DNA from: Shewanella waksmanii ATCC BAA-643
GTDB lineage: Bacteria; Pseudomonadota; Gammaproteobacteria; Enterobacterales; Shewanellaceae
NCBI RefSeq assembly: GCF_000518805.1
Contig: NZ_JAEH01000001.1
Span: forward strand, 124,001 to 188,000
Length of the DNA stretch: 64,000 nucleotides
Direction of reading: 5' to 3'
Part shown: one piece after another, positions 17,569 to 26,302 of the stretch
Numbering within the stretch: position 1 is the first letter of the stretch
Layout of the letters: every line of letters begins with the position of its first letter
Position numbers and translations under genes: made by a program
Notes under the pieces: model-generated
The model's input: the letters and a program-made list of their open reading frames with translations, nothing else
What the model was told of the DNA's origin: nothing
Databases searched by the model: none

Positions 17569-19255
17569 GTTACCGCCGTTTGTACTGTTTTTAATTGGCG
17601 GACTAATTGCTGCTACAACACGCGGAAAACTGCGTGGTGCGTTAATGGTAGCGATTCCGGTGATCAGTGGGTTGCATTTGTGGACCGTCCCTGAAGGCAT
17701 CCATCTACAGTTGATGTTTTTAGACTATCAATTGGTTCCCTATCGCGCCGATAAATTGAGCCTGATGTTTGGCTACATATTCCATATCGCCGCCTTTATT
17801 GCCATTGTGTATTCTTTACATGTTAAAGATACCGTGCAACAAGTCGCAGCCATGCTTTACGCAGGTAGCGCTATTGGTGCAGTGTTTGCGGGTGATCTGC
17901 TTACCCTGTTTGTATTCTGGGAACTACTCGCCTTTACCTCAGTATTTTTAATTTGGGCCCGCCGCACCCCCGCAGCATACAGTGCCGGGATGCGCTACCT
18001 GATCATGCAGGTACTCTCAGGGGTGATTCTGTTGGTCGGGGCACTATTTTATATTGCCGAAACCGGCAGCGTCGCGTTTGACTTTATCGGCCTAGAGGGC
18101 ATTGCTGGCTGGCTCATCTTTATCGCATTTGGTATCAAGTGCGCCTTTCCATTCGCCCATACTTGGCTTACCGATGCCTATCCAGAAGCCACGCCAACCG
18201 GCACAGTAATACTCAGCGCCTTTACCACTAAGGTAGCGGTTTATGCCTTAGCCCGTGGCTATCCGGGAACAGATTTGCTGGTATACATTGGGGCCGCCAT
18301 GACCTGCTTCCCTATCTTCTTTGCCGTGATTGAAAACGATTTACGCCGAGTACTGGCTTATAGTTTAATAAACCAAGTAGGCTTTATGGTGGTCGGTATT
18401 GGTATCGGTACAGCGCTAGCGTTAAATGGCGCGGTATCTCATGCCTTTAATGACGTGATCTTTAAAGGCTTGTTGTTTATGAGTATGGGCGCAGTGTTAC
18501 ATATGACTGGGCGCATCAATGGTTCAGATCTTGGCGGCCTGTATAAAACCATGCCTAAAACCACCATTTTATGTATTGTCGGCGCCGCCTCCATCTCGGC
18601 CTTCCCACTGTTTAGTGGCTTTGTGAGTAAATCGATGGTGATGTCTGCCGCGATAGAAAATGGTCATGATTGGGTTTGGTTGATGCTGCTATTTGCCTCT
18701 GCGGGTGTGTTCCACCATGCAGGTATCAAGATCCCTTATTTTGCATTCTTTGCCCATGACTCAGGGATCAGAGCCAACGATCCACCCAATAACATGGTCT
18801 TGGCAATGTTCATTGCAGCCTGTTTATGTATAGGTATTGGTATCTATCCGGCAGCCCTGTATTCGCTATTGCCATATGACACAGGTTACAACCCATATGA
18901 TGCGACCCATGTACTGGCTCAAACGCAATTATTGTTGTTCTCAGCACTGGCATTTGTATGGCTAAACCTTAAAGGGATGTACCCACCGGAATTGCGCTCA
19001 ACTCACCTCGATGTGGACTGGGTGTACCGCCGTCTAGTGCCTAATGCCTTGCAGCGGATGTTTGCGGTTATCTGGAAAGTTGATGGTAGCGTACGCCAAG
19101 CCGTACTGGGCAAACTAGACCAATGCCAACAATTTTTTGCCCGACAACTGAAAGGCGGCGGTAGCTTTATCTCTAGTGCTTACCCATCTGGCAATATGGT
19201 GCTGTGGGTCGCTGTAATTCTTGCGGCCTACCTGTTCATTGGTTTTGTTAAATAG
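17555..19255 (+). CDS. Third MrpD/NuoL-like proton-conducting membrane subunit
   Basis: 566 residues. The channel fold keeps Glu in LLTLFVFWELLAFTSVF and Lys in SAFTTKVAVYAL after PFAHTWLTDAYPEATPTG. A C-terminal extension of about 100 residues with an amphipathic segment and a final helix (VLWVAVILAAYLFIGF) goes beyond ordinary MrpD. ATG 17555 is chosen because AGGTG ends 6 bases upstream; GTG 17546 is an alternative. It is the last gene of the operon, followed by a 13-bp perfect hairpin. Confidence 0.9.
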   Translation: MWMLELPPFVLFLIGGLIAATTRGKLRGALMVAIPVISGLHLWTVPEGIHLQLMFLDYQLVPYRADKLSLMFGYIFHIAAFIAIVYSLHVKDTVQQVAAMLYAGSAIGAVFAGDLLTLFVFWELLAFTSVFLIWARRTPAAYSAGMRYLIMQVLSGVILLVGALFYIAETGSVAFDFIGLEGIAGWLIFIAFGIKCAFPFAHTWLTDAYPEATPTGTVILSAFTTKVAVYALARGYPGTDLLVYIGAAMTCFPIFFAVIENDLRRVLAYSLINQVGFMVVGIGIGTALALNGAVSHAFNDVIFKGLLFMSMGAVLHMTGRINGSDLGGLYKTMPKTTILCIVGAASISAFPLFSGFVSKSMVMSAAIENGHDWVWLMLLFASAGVFHHAGIKIPYFAFFAHDSGIRANDPPNNMVLAMFIAACLCIGIGIYPAALYSLLPYDTGYNPYDATHVLAQTQLLLFSALAFVWLNLKGMYPPELRSTHLDVDWVYRRLVPNALQRMFAVIWKVDGSVRQAVLGKLDQCQQFFARQLKGGGSFISSAYPSGNMVLWVAVILAAYLFIGFVK

Positions 19256-19292
19256 GCCCAATTGAGCAACGCTTTTCAGCATTAACTACTCA

Positions 19293-19326
19293 GCTCGCTA
19301 AGTCACAAATCATTGACTTAGCGAGC
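19293..19326 (+). terminator. Terminator-like hairpin after the antiporter operon
   Basis: GCTCGCTAAGTCA (19293-19305) and TGACTTAGCGAGC (19314-19326) form a perfect 13-bp stem with an 8-base loop, 37 bp after the last stop. The following CGTTTC has only a short T-run. Confidence 0.65.
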
Positions 19327-19524
19327 CGTTTCATCAAAACCTTATGACCCCAAGCAATACGCATTAACGCTGCGCTTCAGCTCGTCACTCAACTTAATCG
19401 CCGTTAAACACCGCAAAATAGCAGGATTATTAGAAGATACCAGCTTGTTTTACTGTTAATCATTTACAATGGCGCCGCGACAAGAAATAATAATGCCAAC
19501 ATCGATTTGCTGCTAGATTGGACT

Positions 19525-19995
19525 ATGCCTACCCCTGATAACACTGCTATTTTTGTTAAAGCCGAACAGATATGTCGCGACAATGGCGTAAAGCTAACAG
19601 CCAAAAGACGCAATGTGTTAGGCGTATTGCTTGATTCCAGCAAACCTTTGTCAGCCTATGAAATTGCCGACATCTACCGCGATACCCATAATGAGTCACT
19701 CGCGCCCATGTCGGTGTACCGTATGCTTGATATTTTAAGTGCACTCCCTTTAGTGCATAAGCTGTCATCTGAAAACAAGTACTTGGCTTGCTCCCATATT
19801 ACTTGCAGCCATGCCCATCAAGTCCCGCAATTTTTAATCTGTAAAAGCTGCGGCAAAGTGGCAGAAAAAGGCATACAAACTAGCGTAATCGAGGCCCTTA
19901 AAGAGAGCATCGAACAAGCCGACTTTCAACTGCTTAACTCGCAGATTGAACTGCAGTGCTTATGTAATGAGTGCGCTAACCCAAGCAATAGCTAG
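19525..19995 (+). CDS. zur: Fur-family regulator, probably Zur (zinc uptake repressor)
   Basis: 156 residues from ATG 19525; an upstream TTG at 19507 would add six residues. The N-terminal winged helix (LTAKRRNVLGVLLDS, APMSVYRMLDIL) and the C-terminal metal domain (CSHITCSHAHQVPQF, CKSCGKV, CLCNEC) show the Fur fold with two structural Cys pairs. An early CR at the N-terminus and a Cys-rich core match Zur more than Fur. Zur with bound zinc represses uptake genes. Two Zur-box-like palindromes lie 3 kb downstream, at the TonB receptor and MerC-like gene, supporting this choice over Fur or PerR. No Zur box was seen at its own promoter. Confidence 0.75.
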   Translation: MPTPDNTAIFVKAEQICRDNGVKLTAKRRNVLGVLLDSSKPLSAYEIADIYRDTHNESLAPMSVYRMLDILSALPLVHKLSSENKYLACSHITCSHAHQVPQFLICKSCGKVAEKGIQTSVIEALKESIEQADFQLLNSQIELQCLCNECANPSNS

Positions 19996-20046
19996 CTAAT
20001 CCCAACTCCCCACAAAGCGGCTGATGCTAGTTAACTAGATTTAACG

Positions 20047-20580
20047 CATTGCGTCGCTGGCGATGCTAAGACAATGAAGTTTGGTGTTTTGCCGCCAAGT
20101 TGACTCCTTGCGATCAATAATAGCGTTACTGCCGAAAGTAAGACAAAAAAGCCGCTGTTTTTCAACACGGAGTTGACTGTTGTCAAACTCCCTATTTCGA
20201 GAAGTGAAAAACTGCAGCTGACGCAGTATTACTGAGGCTAAGTAGCTCCTTAAAATCATTGCGTCGCTGGCGATGCTAAGACAATGAAGTTTGGTGTTTT
20301 CGCCGCGGAGTTAGCACCTATATGCTTAAAAATAGCGTTACTGCCGAAAGTAAGACAAAAAAGCCGCTGTTTTTCGACACGGAGTTGACTGTTGTCAATG
20401 AGTATCGAAAAACTGCGGCTGATGCAGTATTACTGAGGCTAAGTAGCTACTTAAAATCATTGCGTCGCTGGCGATGCTAAGACAATGAAGTTTGGTGTTT
20501 TCGCCGCGGAGTTGACTAGTGTCAATGAGCAGCGAAAACAGCAAACTGAGGCAGTATTAGCAAGCCTAAGCAGCTATTAA
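20047..20580 (+). repeat. Three tandem copies of a structured approximately 200-bp repeat
   Basis: Units start at 20047, 20257 and 20458 with ATTGCGTCGCTGGCGATGC; spacing is 210 and 201 bp, and the third unit is shortened. Each full unit contains nested inverted repeats: CATTG...CAATG at the head, then AGCCGCTGTTTTTC...GAAAAACTGCGGCT around an inner GTTGAC-TGTT-GTCAA. In copy two the outer arms match at 15 of 16 positions. Related copies lie at 33388 and 33690. The array ends just after the stop of the TonB receptor gene on the other strand. Short reading frames within it are by-products of the repeat. It is probably a MITE-like or REP-like element. Confidence 0.85.
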
Positions 20581-20588
20581 CCTAAAAG

Positions 20589-22700
20589 TTAGAATTGATA
20601 CTTAACACTGGCCGTAAAATTCAAAGGCTCACCCGGCATAGTCCAGAGCTTATGGTAGGAGCTTTCAAAGTACTTCTCATTAAACAGGTTATTTACGTCC
20701 AGCATCACGCTAAATCTACTGGTTAAATCCATTGTCGCTGACAAGTTGACTAAGGTATAAGCGGGCAGGATATAGTCAGGATCGGTTGTTTCACCTAGAC
20801 GATCACCAACATAGTTCACTGTGGCGCCAAAGTAGGTTTCTTTGCCCATAATGTCAGTGAAATGCCTCAGTGAAACATGACCTGCATGCTTGGCTACGTT
20901 GATAAGACGTGAGCCTTTGGGGATAGGCACGCCCCAGTCATTATCAATAAGATCTTTGGCTGTTCTTGCATCTGTATAAGCATAAGCCACATCAATACTG
21001 GTATCAGATGTCAGATAGGTGGTCATTTGAAACTCAACCCCCTGACTCTCTACTTCACCTAAGGTCGCTGACAGGCCAGTATCTGGCTCTGCGGTCAACA
21101 TGTTAGTCTTGCTGGCATCATACAGCGCTAGACTACCCGAGAAGCGGTTGGCTACATTTTGCCATTTAAGGCCGATTTCAAACGATTTAGTTTGCTCTGG
21201 CTCAAACGGATTTCTGTCGGAATCTAGTCCTGGGTTGGGTCTAAAGCCTTCTGCATAACTGGTGTATGCATTGATGCTGTCAGTCAGTTCATAGACAAAA
21301 CCGAAGCGCGACGAAACCTCTGTTTGGTCTTGCTCTTGAAACTCATCATCTAATTTGTTGAGAATTTCTTGGTTGAACTTATCGACCCTAAAACCGAGCA
21401 ATAACTTGGCCTTGTCGGTCAGTTCAATCAGATCTTGAGCGTAAAAGCCTACGCCATTTTGCTCTTCCTCTGTCAAAGTTGTCGGTGTGGTTTCAGGTCG
21501 ATCCATCGTGTAGTCTGGGCTATTGGGATCGATTGAGTAAGTCGGATCGCCAGAGCCCCAAGCGGTGCGCCACACTCGATAATCAGTATCTAATTGGAAG
21601 TTATAATAATCTAAACCAATCAATAGGTTATTTGTAAACCCAGCGAGTTCAACATCACCACTAACTTCAAAACGCGCCGAGAAATCTTGCGCTTGATAGT
21701 CACGCTCACGTCTTTGTCTTGAAAGCGTATTCGGGTCTTCGTACACCAGTTGTCGACCATCGGAGAGCTCTGTATCTGACGATTGACCTTTAAAAGATGA
21801 ATCACGGTACGCTAAACCAGTAAGGATATGCCAACTATTGCTAAGTTGATGATTTAACACTAACTGATGACCTAAAGCCTTTACAGTATGATCACCATCG
21901 CGAGTATCACCATAGAAAGCAGATGTATCAACAGAGTCGAAATCATTATCAAGCACATAGACACCACGCTCTAATGGTTTGCGCTGATCAAGAATCTCCA
22001 TTTCATAGCTAATACTGGTGGCATCTGAGATATTCCAAAGCAATGATGGGCTCAAGTTAAAGCTTTGAACATCAACATGATCACGGTGTGTCTCTGAATC
22101 CTCATAAAAGCCATTGATGCGGTAGGCCACATCATCTGTCAAACCTTTAGTATGATCAAATTCGACCTGCTTTTGATTAAAGTTACCTAACGTTCCCTTG
22201 ATGTAACCTTGCTCGTAAAATTGTGGTTTTTTGGTGATGATATTAACGGTGCCACCGGGTTCACCTTGACCGTACAGCGATGAACCAGGCCCTTTCATCA
22301 CCTCAATAGTTTCAATGTTGGCGGTATTTCGGTTGCCGTTATAACCGCGAGAGTTAAAGCCGTTAACTAAGTAGCCCGTTGGATTATTCTCGTCCCCTGA
22401 AAATCCACGAATTGCAAAGCTGTCAAACATACCGCCAGAGTTATTTTGTCTTACCACGCTTGGAGAAAAGTCCAAGGCATCCATGAAGCGGGTTATCCCC
22501 TCTTTGTCCAACGTGTCGCCGGTAATTCTGTCTACTGCTTGCGGTGTTTGTATCAGCGGGACATTACCTCGATAAGGCTGCCATAAGCGCTTCACCTCAA
22601 TACGTTCTATATCATCTGAAGTTTCTATGGTTTGGTTACTATCTTGGGCTAACGCTCCATTGGATACGATAATGGCTGAATATAGAAAATACTTGTTCAC
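20589..22700 (-). CDS. TonB-dependent receptor, siderophore-receptor type, with Zur-box promoter
   Basis: 703 residues from GTG 22700, which gives a signal peptide cleaved near NGALA-Q. Plug domain: residues about 35-170, with the PQAVDRITGDTL, DSFAIRGFSGD and EVMKGPGSSLYGQGEPGG segments; barrel to the C-terminus, ending in Phe (ASVKYQF). In sequence it resembles ferric-siderophore receptors of the FpvA/FhuE kind. However, a 17/18 Zur-box match at 22737-22755 lies 37 bp before the start, so it is more likely derepressed by zinc limitation. An in-frame ATG at 22766 is rejected because the operator would fall inside the gene and the signal peptide would be displaced. It needs energy from TonB-ExbBD, not encoded here. 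Confidence 0.9.
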   Translation of the reverse strand: MNKYFLYSAIIVSNGALAQDSNQTIETSDDIERIEVKRLWQPYRGNVPLIQTPQAVDRITGDTLDKEGITRFMDALDFSPSVVRQNNSGGMFDSFAIRGFSGDENNPTGYLVNGFNSRGYNGNRNTANIETIEVMKGPGSSLYGQGEPGGTVNIITKKPQFYEQGYIKGTLGNFNQKQVEFDHTKGLTDDVAYRINGFYEDSETHRDHVDVQSFNLSPSLLWNISDATSISYEMEILDQRKPLERGVYVLDNDFDSVDTSAFYGDTRDGDHTVKALGHQLVLNHQLSNSWHILTGLAYRDSSFKGQSSDTELSDGRQLVYEDPNTLSRQRRERDYQAQDFSARFEVSGDVELAGFTNNLLIGLDYYNFQLDTDYRVWRTAWGSGDPTYSIDPNSPDYTMDRPETTPTTLTEEEQNGVGFYAQDLIELTDKAKLLLGFRVDKFNQEILNKLDDEFQEQDQTEVSSRFGFVYELTDSINAYTSYAEGFRPNPGLDSDRNPFEPEQTKSFEIGLKWQNVANRFSGSLALYDASKTNMLTAEPDTGLSATLGEVESQGVEFQMTTYLTSDTSIDVAYAYTDARTAKDLIDNDWGVPIPKGSRLINVAKHAGHVSLRHFTDIMGKETYFGATVNYVGDRLGETTDPDYILPAYTLVNLSATMDLTSRFSVMLDVNNLFNEKYFESSYHKLWTMPGEPLNFTASVKYQF

Positions 22701-22736
22701 GTGCTCTGCTCTAAATGGACGACAAAATAAAAGCGC

Positions 22737-22755
22737 AATGTTATAACATAACATT
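22737..22755. promoter_or_regulatory. Zur box upstream of the TonB-dependent receptor
   Basis: AATGTTATAACATAACATT matches the gammaproteobacterial Zur consensus AATGTTATANTATAACATT at 17 of 18 defined positions and is a near-perfect palindrome. It is 37 bp upstream of the GTG start of the minus-strand receptor gene, in promoter position. Confidence 0.75.
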
Positions 22756-23027
22756 TTAACCGTCAAAGACAGATATGTGACAAATTATCAAAGTCGCTGC
22801 TACGCCTTGCTAGTACATCAAGTCAGTTAACACATATCCAAGCTGGCTTTTAATCATCCAGTGTTGAATGTTCAATAGACAAAAGCCATTCCCTATTAAT
22901 CCCTATATGGCTAAGTCGCTGACACCTTTAATTAAACGTAAGCCCTATTGCCTACGCTACGGCACCATGCTTTCCTGTGACGAGTAAACGCAGCAAAAGA
23001 CAACTGAACACATCAATTACAAGTGAT

Positions 23028-23046
23028 AATGATATGTTATAGCATT
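23028..23046. promoter_or_regulatory. Second Zur-box-like palindrome upstream of the MerC-like gene
   Basis: AATGATATGTTATAGCATT matches the Zur consensus at 15 of 18 defined positions, 45 bp before the MerC-like start. The overlapping GATAATGAT also resembles half a Fur box, so Fur control is an alternative reading. Confidence 0.5.
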
Positions 23047-23090
23047 TCAATTTATTTTAATGTCTAATAGCGCTAACACTGAACAACAGG

Positions 23091-23507
23091 ATGTTTACGC
23101 CAAACCTTATGAACTATACAACGCAAGCTGTACTCGATAAATTCGCCATTAGCATTTCGGCGCTGTGTGCAATCCATTGTGCCCTCACCCCAGTATTATT
23201 GGCCCTTATGCCGTCGTTATCCGCCTTAGGATTAGCCGATCACCTATATCATGAAGTGATGGTATTGATTGTATTACCGACCAGTATGTTAGCGGTATTG
23301 CTCGGCTGTAATAAGCACAAAGACATGCGAGTATTGGTGTTGGCAGTTATCGGCTTACTGACACTCGCAGGCTCAGCCATTTTTGGCCATGATTTTCTGG
23401 GTGAGACAGGAGAAAAAGCAGCCACCATGATTGGTGCAATCATTATTGCAATGGCACATTGGCGAAACCTTGGCCTTTGCCGTAAACAAGCCTGTGCCGA
23501 AAAATAA
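23091..23507 (+). CDS. MerC-domain membrane protein
   Basis: 138 residues, four membrane helices, with the MerC signature LCAIHCALTP (Cys26, His29, Cys30) in the first helix. MerC proteins move metal ions across the inner membrane; the founding members carry mercuric ions. The gene is divergent from the TonB receptor, and both have Zur-box-like sites, so zinc transport is a more likely role than mercury resistance; no merA, merR or merP is near. Start uncertain: ATG 23091 has AACAGG immediately before it, ATG 23109 has it 14 bases away. The Cys-rich tail (GLCRKQACAEK) may also bind metal. Confidence 0.82.
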   Translation: MFTPNLMNYTTQAVLDKFAISISALCAIHCALTPVLLALMPSLSALGLADHLYHEVMVLIVLPTSMLAVLLGCNKHKDMRVLVLAVIGLLTLAGSAIFGHDFLGETGEKAATMIGAIIIAMAHWRNLGLCRKQACAEK

Positions 23508-23706
23508 CGGCCATATAAGTACGTTACTATTAGCCAGCTGCGGCAATAGATCACAGCAAACGAATCAAAGCGCGCTGATATTACATGCTGGCGCAAAGGG
23601 AGAAACAACCCGTTGCCTCCCAATGCCCTGTTTTGCACTGGGAGTACGAGCATGTCAGCCCTGAGCTGTGCTCCCGAACCTGTGCTCCCTAACCTATAGA
23701 CTTAGG

Positions 23707-25215
23707 TTATTTAAGCCCCGAAATTAGCGGTGGAATACCAGGTAGCAAACCAACCATCGCCATCACCCCGGTAAGGATAACAAACATAATACTCGGCGCT
23801 ATCCAGCGATTCATTTTGGTGAGTTTAGCGCTTCTGTCTTTGCAGCCAATTAAACCTAAGTTATCCAGCAACATGGTCAATGACCAACCAAAGGCGGGGT
23901 TAACCAATACCGACGAGAACACCACGATAGCCGCAGATTGAGTGGTTTTACCCTCACGGGTCATCTCCATGCCCGCTTCAAGCAGCGGAATAAACACCCC
24001 AACAACTAATGCCACACACAGAACCGGCTCCCAGATGGCCAGATCCATTGGGTAACCCCATAACGCAGCAATCACACAAAACAGCGCTGTAAGCAGAGCA
24101 CCAGCGGGAATAGGCCGCTTGGCAATTGCCGCCGGTACAATGTACGTGCCCCAAGATGAGGTAAAGTTGGCCCCACCAAGCAAAGAGCCCACAGTTTGAC
24201 GAATCGATGCACTGGTCATGGTGTCGTCAATGTTCATATGCACTTTTTCAGTACGTGGTGGGTAGTTAATCTTTTGAAAAACTTGATGACCTAAAAAGTC
24301 AGGCGACCACATAGCAACCGCTAAAATGGCAAACGGTAGCACCACCATAAAGCTTTCAATAGTGGGCAAACCTAACATCCAGCCAGAATCATCCCCCCAC
24401 CAATACATGGGGTTCATGTTTGGCAAACCAGGCGCGGTTTGAAACTCAAAAGGCGCGCCCATAGCAAACGCTAACGTACCACCAAGCAAACAACTTAAGG
24501 GCACAGCCAGCCAACGCTTGCGCCAATGCTCAAGCAACGCGTATAAAATAATGGTGCAAAATATCACCACAAACGCGATATGCGCCATGCCAATGCCTTC
24601 AGCCCACGCATACAGCTTTTTCACCTGAGAGGCGGTGCCAACAAAGCCGAGGTACAGCAGTAACCCGCCGCACACTCCTTTACTGGTTAGGTTGGCCAAC
24701 ATACTGCCACCTTTGCTGATGGCCAATATTAAGCCTAGCGCACCAATCAATAAGCCAAATGCCATCGGGTGGCCACCCGCTGCCACCACAATGGGAATGA
24801 TAGGAATCAACGGACCATGGGTACCCGCCAAATTAGCTGTAGGTAGAAGAAAACCGGAAAAGACCACAATGAAAAACGCGGCAATGATCAGCTCGTAACG
24901 AACATTTTCTAAAATAAAGCTTTCTTGTAAACCAAGTGAGGTGGCAAAGGTTGTGGCAATGGCACCAACCATCACGACCTTACCTATGGTAGCCGCCATT
25001 GCGGCAATCGAATCTTCTGCCTCAAAGCGATAATCTCGCCGCGGTAAATTGGCCCGCCAACGCTTGGGGTTCATGATGGTCAGTTCATGTTCTAGATACG
25101 CTTCGCGTGACTCAAACGTTGAACTGGCTCGGTGTTGCTGCTGATAACTTTGACCGTCACCCGCCCTGTGCTCTGCATCTGCTGACGCATGCACTGACTT
25201 TGAATTACTGCTCAT
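23707..25215 (-). CDS. DUF3360 family membrane protein, putative anion/solute transporter
   Basis: 502 residues, about 12-13 membrane helices after a soluble 70-residue N-terminus. I place it in the DUF3360 family by recall of its sequence, including the NLAGTHGPLIPIIPIVVAAG and MWSPDFLGHQVFQ segments. The overall plan (NCS2/SulP-like, with a TSSWGTYIVPAAIAK segment after a helical core) suggests a secondary transporter, substrate unknown. ATG 25215 is chosen because AGGG lies 5 bases upstream. The N-terminal 30 residues are polar and His/Gln-rich. It is a single-gene unit. Confidence 0.78.
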   Translation of the reverse strand: MSSNSKSVHASADAEHRAGDGQSYQQQHRASSTFESREAYLEHELTIMNPKRWRANLPRRDYRFEAEDSIAAMAATIGKVVMVGAIATTFATSLGLQESFILENVRYELIIAAFFIVVFSGFLLPTANLAGTHGPLIPIIPIVVAAGGHPMAFGLLIGALGLILAISKGGSMLANLTSKGVCGGLLLYLGFVGTASQVKKLYAWAEGIGMAHIAFVVIFCTIILYALLEHWRKRWLAVPLSCLLGGTLAFAMGAPFEFQTAPGLPNMNPMYWWGDDSGWMLGLPTIESFMVVLPFAILAVAMWSPDFLGHQVFQKINYPPRTEKVHMNIDDTMTSASIRQTVGSLLGGANFTSSWGTYIVPAAIAKRPIPAGALLTALFCVIAALWGYPMDLAIWEPVLCVALVVGVFIPLLEAGMEMTREGKTTQSAAIVVFSSVLVNPAFGWSLTMLLDNLGLIGCKDRSAKLTKMNRWIAPSIMFVILTGVMAMVGLLPGIPPLISGLK

Positions 25216-25521
25216 ATCAACCCTATTACTCACCCGCAACCGAGTGGACTACAAAATAGATTAGAGGCACCTTAACTGAAGGGCGCAGCCATAGCGAACA
25301 ATAAAAGCGGAATTGGACTCAGACATTAGTCGTAGATAAACAATGATTTACGAGCAGAAATGCAATAATTGATCAACTTAACAGCTTGAAATAGCAATAA
25401 GAAATTGTGGCTAGCAGGCGAACAACTCCTCTGTTTAATAAGAGTCACTCGACTATCTATTCGGGCTAATGCGCTACCGTTTAGCTTTGCACACAAACGA
25501 GATTGTGCCCTAACTACAGGC

Positions 25522-25743
25522 TTACTTTGCCTCTTTAGCAAATAAGCTTTTAATCTTTTTAAATAACCAGCCAATGCCATCGCAAATCATACCAAAGACG
25601 CGGCCAATCCCCATCATCACCAGACCAATAACAAAGTAGAGCACAAATGTTTGCCAAGAATCCGCTTCTAGAAAAAGAAACAGCAGCACCCCGAGTGGAA
25701 TAGACAGCAGTAACCCTATCTTCAAGTAATATTTATAACCCAT
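25522..25743 (-). CDS. Small two-helix membrane protein
   Basis: 73 residues from ATG 25743 (MGYKYYLKIG). Two hydrophobic helices (about 8-26 and 34-53) are followed by a basic tail (KKIKSLFAKEAK). The family is not recognised. A TTG at 25767 would add eight residues but has no ribosome site. It is isolated, with no operon partner. It could be a small stress or envelope protein; this is speculative. Confidence 0.5.
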   Translation of the reverse strand: MGYKYYLKIGLLLSIPLGVLLFLFLEADSWQTFVLYFVIGLVMMGIGRVFGMICDGIGWLFKKIKSLFAKEAK

Positions 25744-26302
25744 AATTTCGATAGCTCTTGTTGGCAAAGTGAGTTTAAGGACAAAGACGGCTGAGCGATC
25801 GTCCGCTCAGAGCTGGGGAATGATAAAAAAGTATTTACTAGAGTGACAGACAGAACAGGCGAAATGTATAAAACTGCTAAGTTCAGAACTAGCAGCAGTA
25901 TGTCATCACTCAAAAGAGCGAATAACCAAAATATAAATTGGCGATTAATTACTCTTAGTAAATGCGGGCTACCAGCGCACTTCGCTTAACCTAGACACCT
26001 ACACACAAAAACCGCACATAGATTGCTATAGAGTGGTAATCACAAAGTAACCTAGGTATTTCTATGGGGTAATTGTTAAAGAAATAAGCAACCGGCAACC
26101 AGTTTGCTTTTACCCACTTCCTCTATTACCTTGTCTGACAACAACCTAGTATGCCCCTCCTTTATACATACTAAATAAACTGTAAGTATTAAATAATAGA
26201 AACTATCAGTTTTCGAACAGCTAGCGGCTATAAAAGAGAAAGGTTTCGTCGTAGAATCGTTTTCAACCAATGGATGGTTGAGAAAGATTAAAGGAATAAA
26301 AC
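25744..26302. other. Non-coding stretch, left flank of the accessory island
   Basis: 560 bp without a convincing gene. The only structure seen is a small hairpin, TGAGCG (25792-25797) with CGCTCA (25804-25809). Base composition becomes AT-rich from here to about 33.3 kb, marking the left flank of the accessory region. The ribosome site of the next gene (AAAGGAAT) is at its right end. Confidence 0.5.

Noticed and set aside
20041-20259. Minus-strand frame of 72 codons in the repeat array
   Set aside because: It lies wholly inside the structured repeat and is not kept in the neighbouring copies.
22701-22766. Longer N-terminus for the TonB receptor starting at 22766
   Set aside because: The added residues would precede the natural signal peptide, and the Zur box would be inside the coding region.
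23431-23664. Plus-strand frame after the MerC-like gene
   Set aside because: It overlaps the MerC-like coding end in another frame and lacks a ribosome site or coherent composition.
25326-25580. 84-codon minus-strand frame overlapping the small membrane protein gene
   Set aside because: It overlaps the better-supported two-helix protein gene, and its composition shows no signal or domain.
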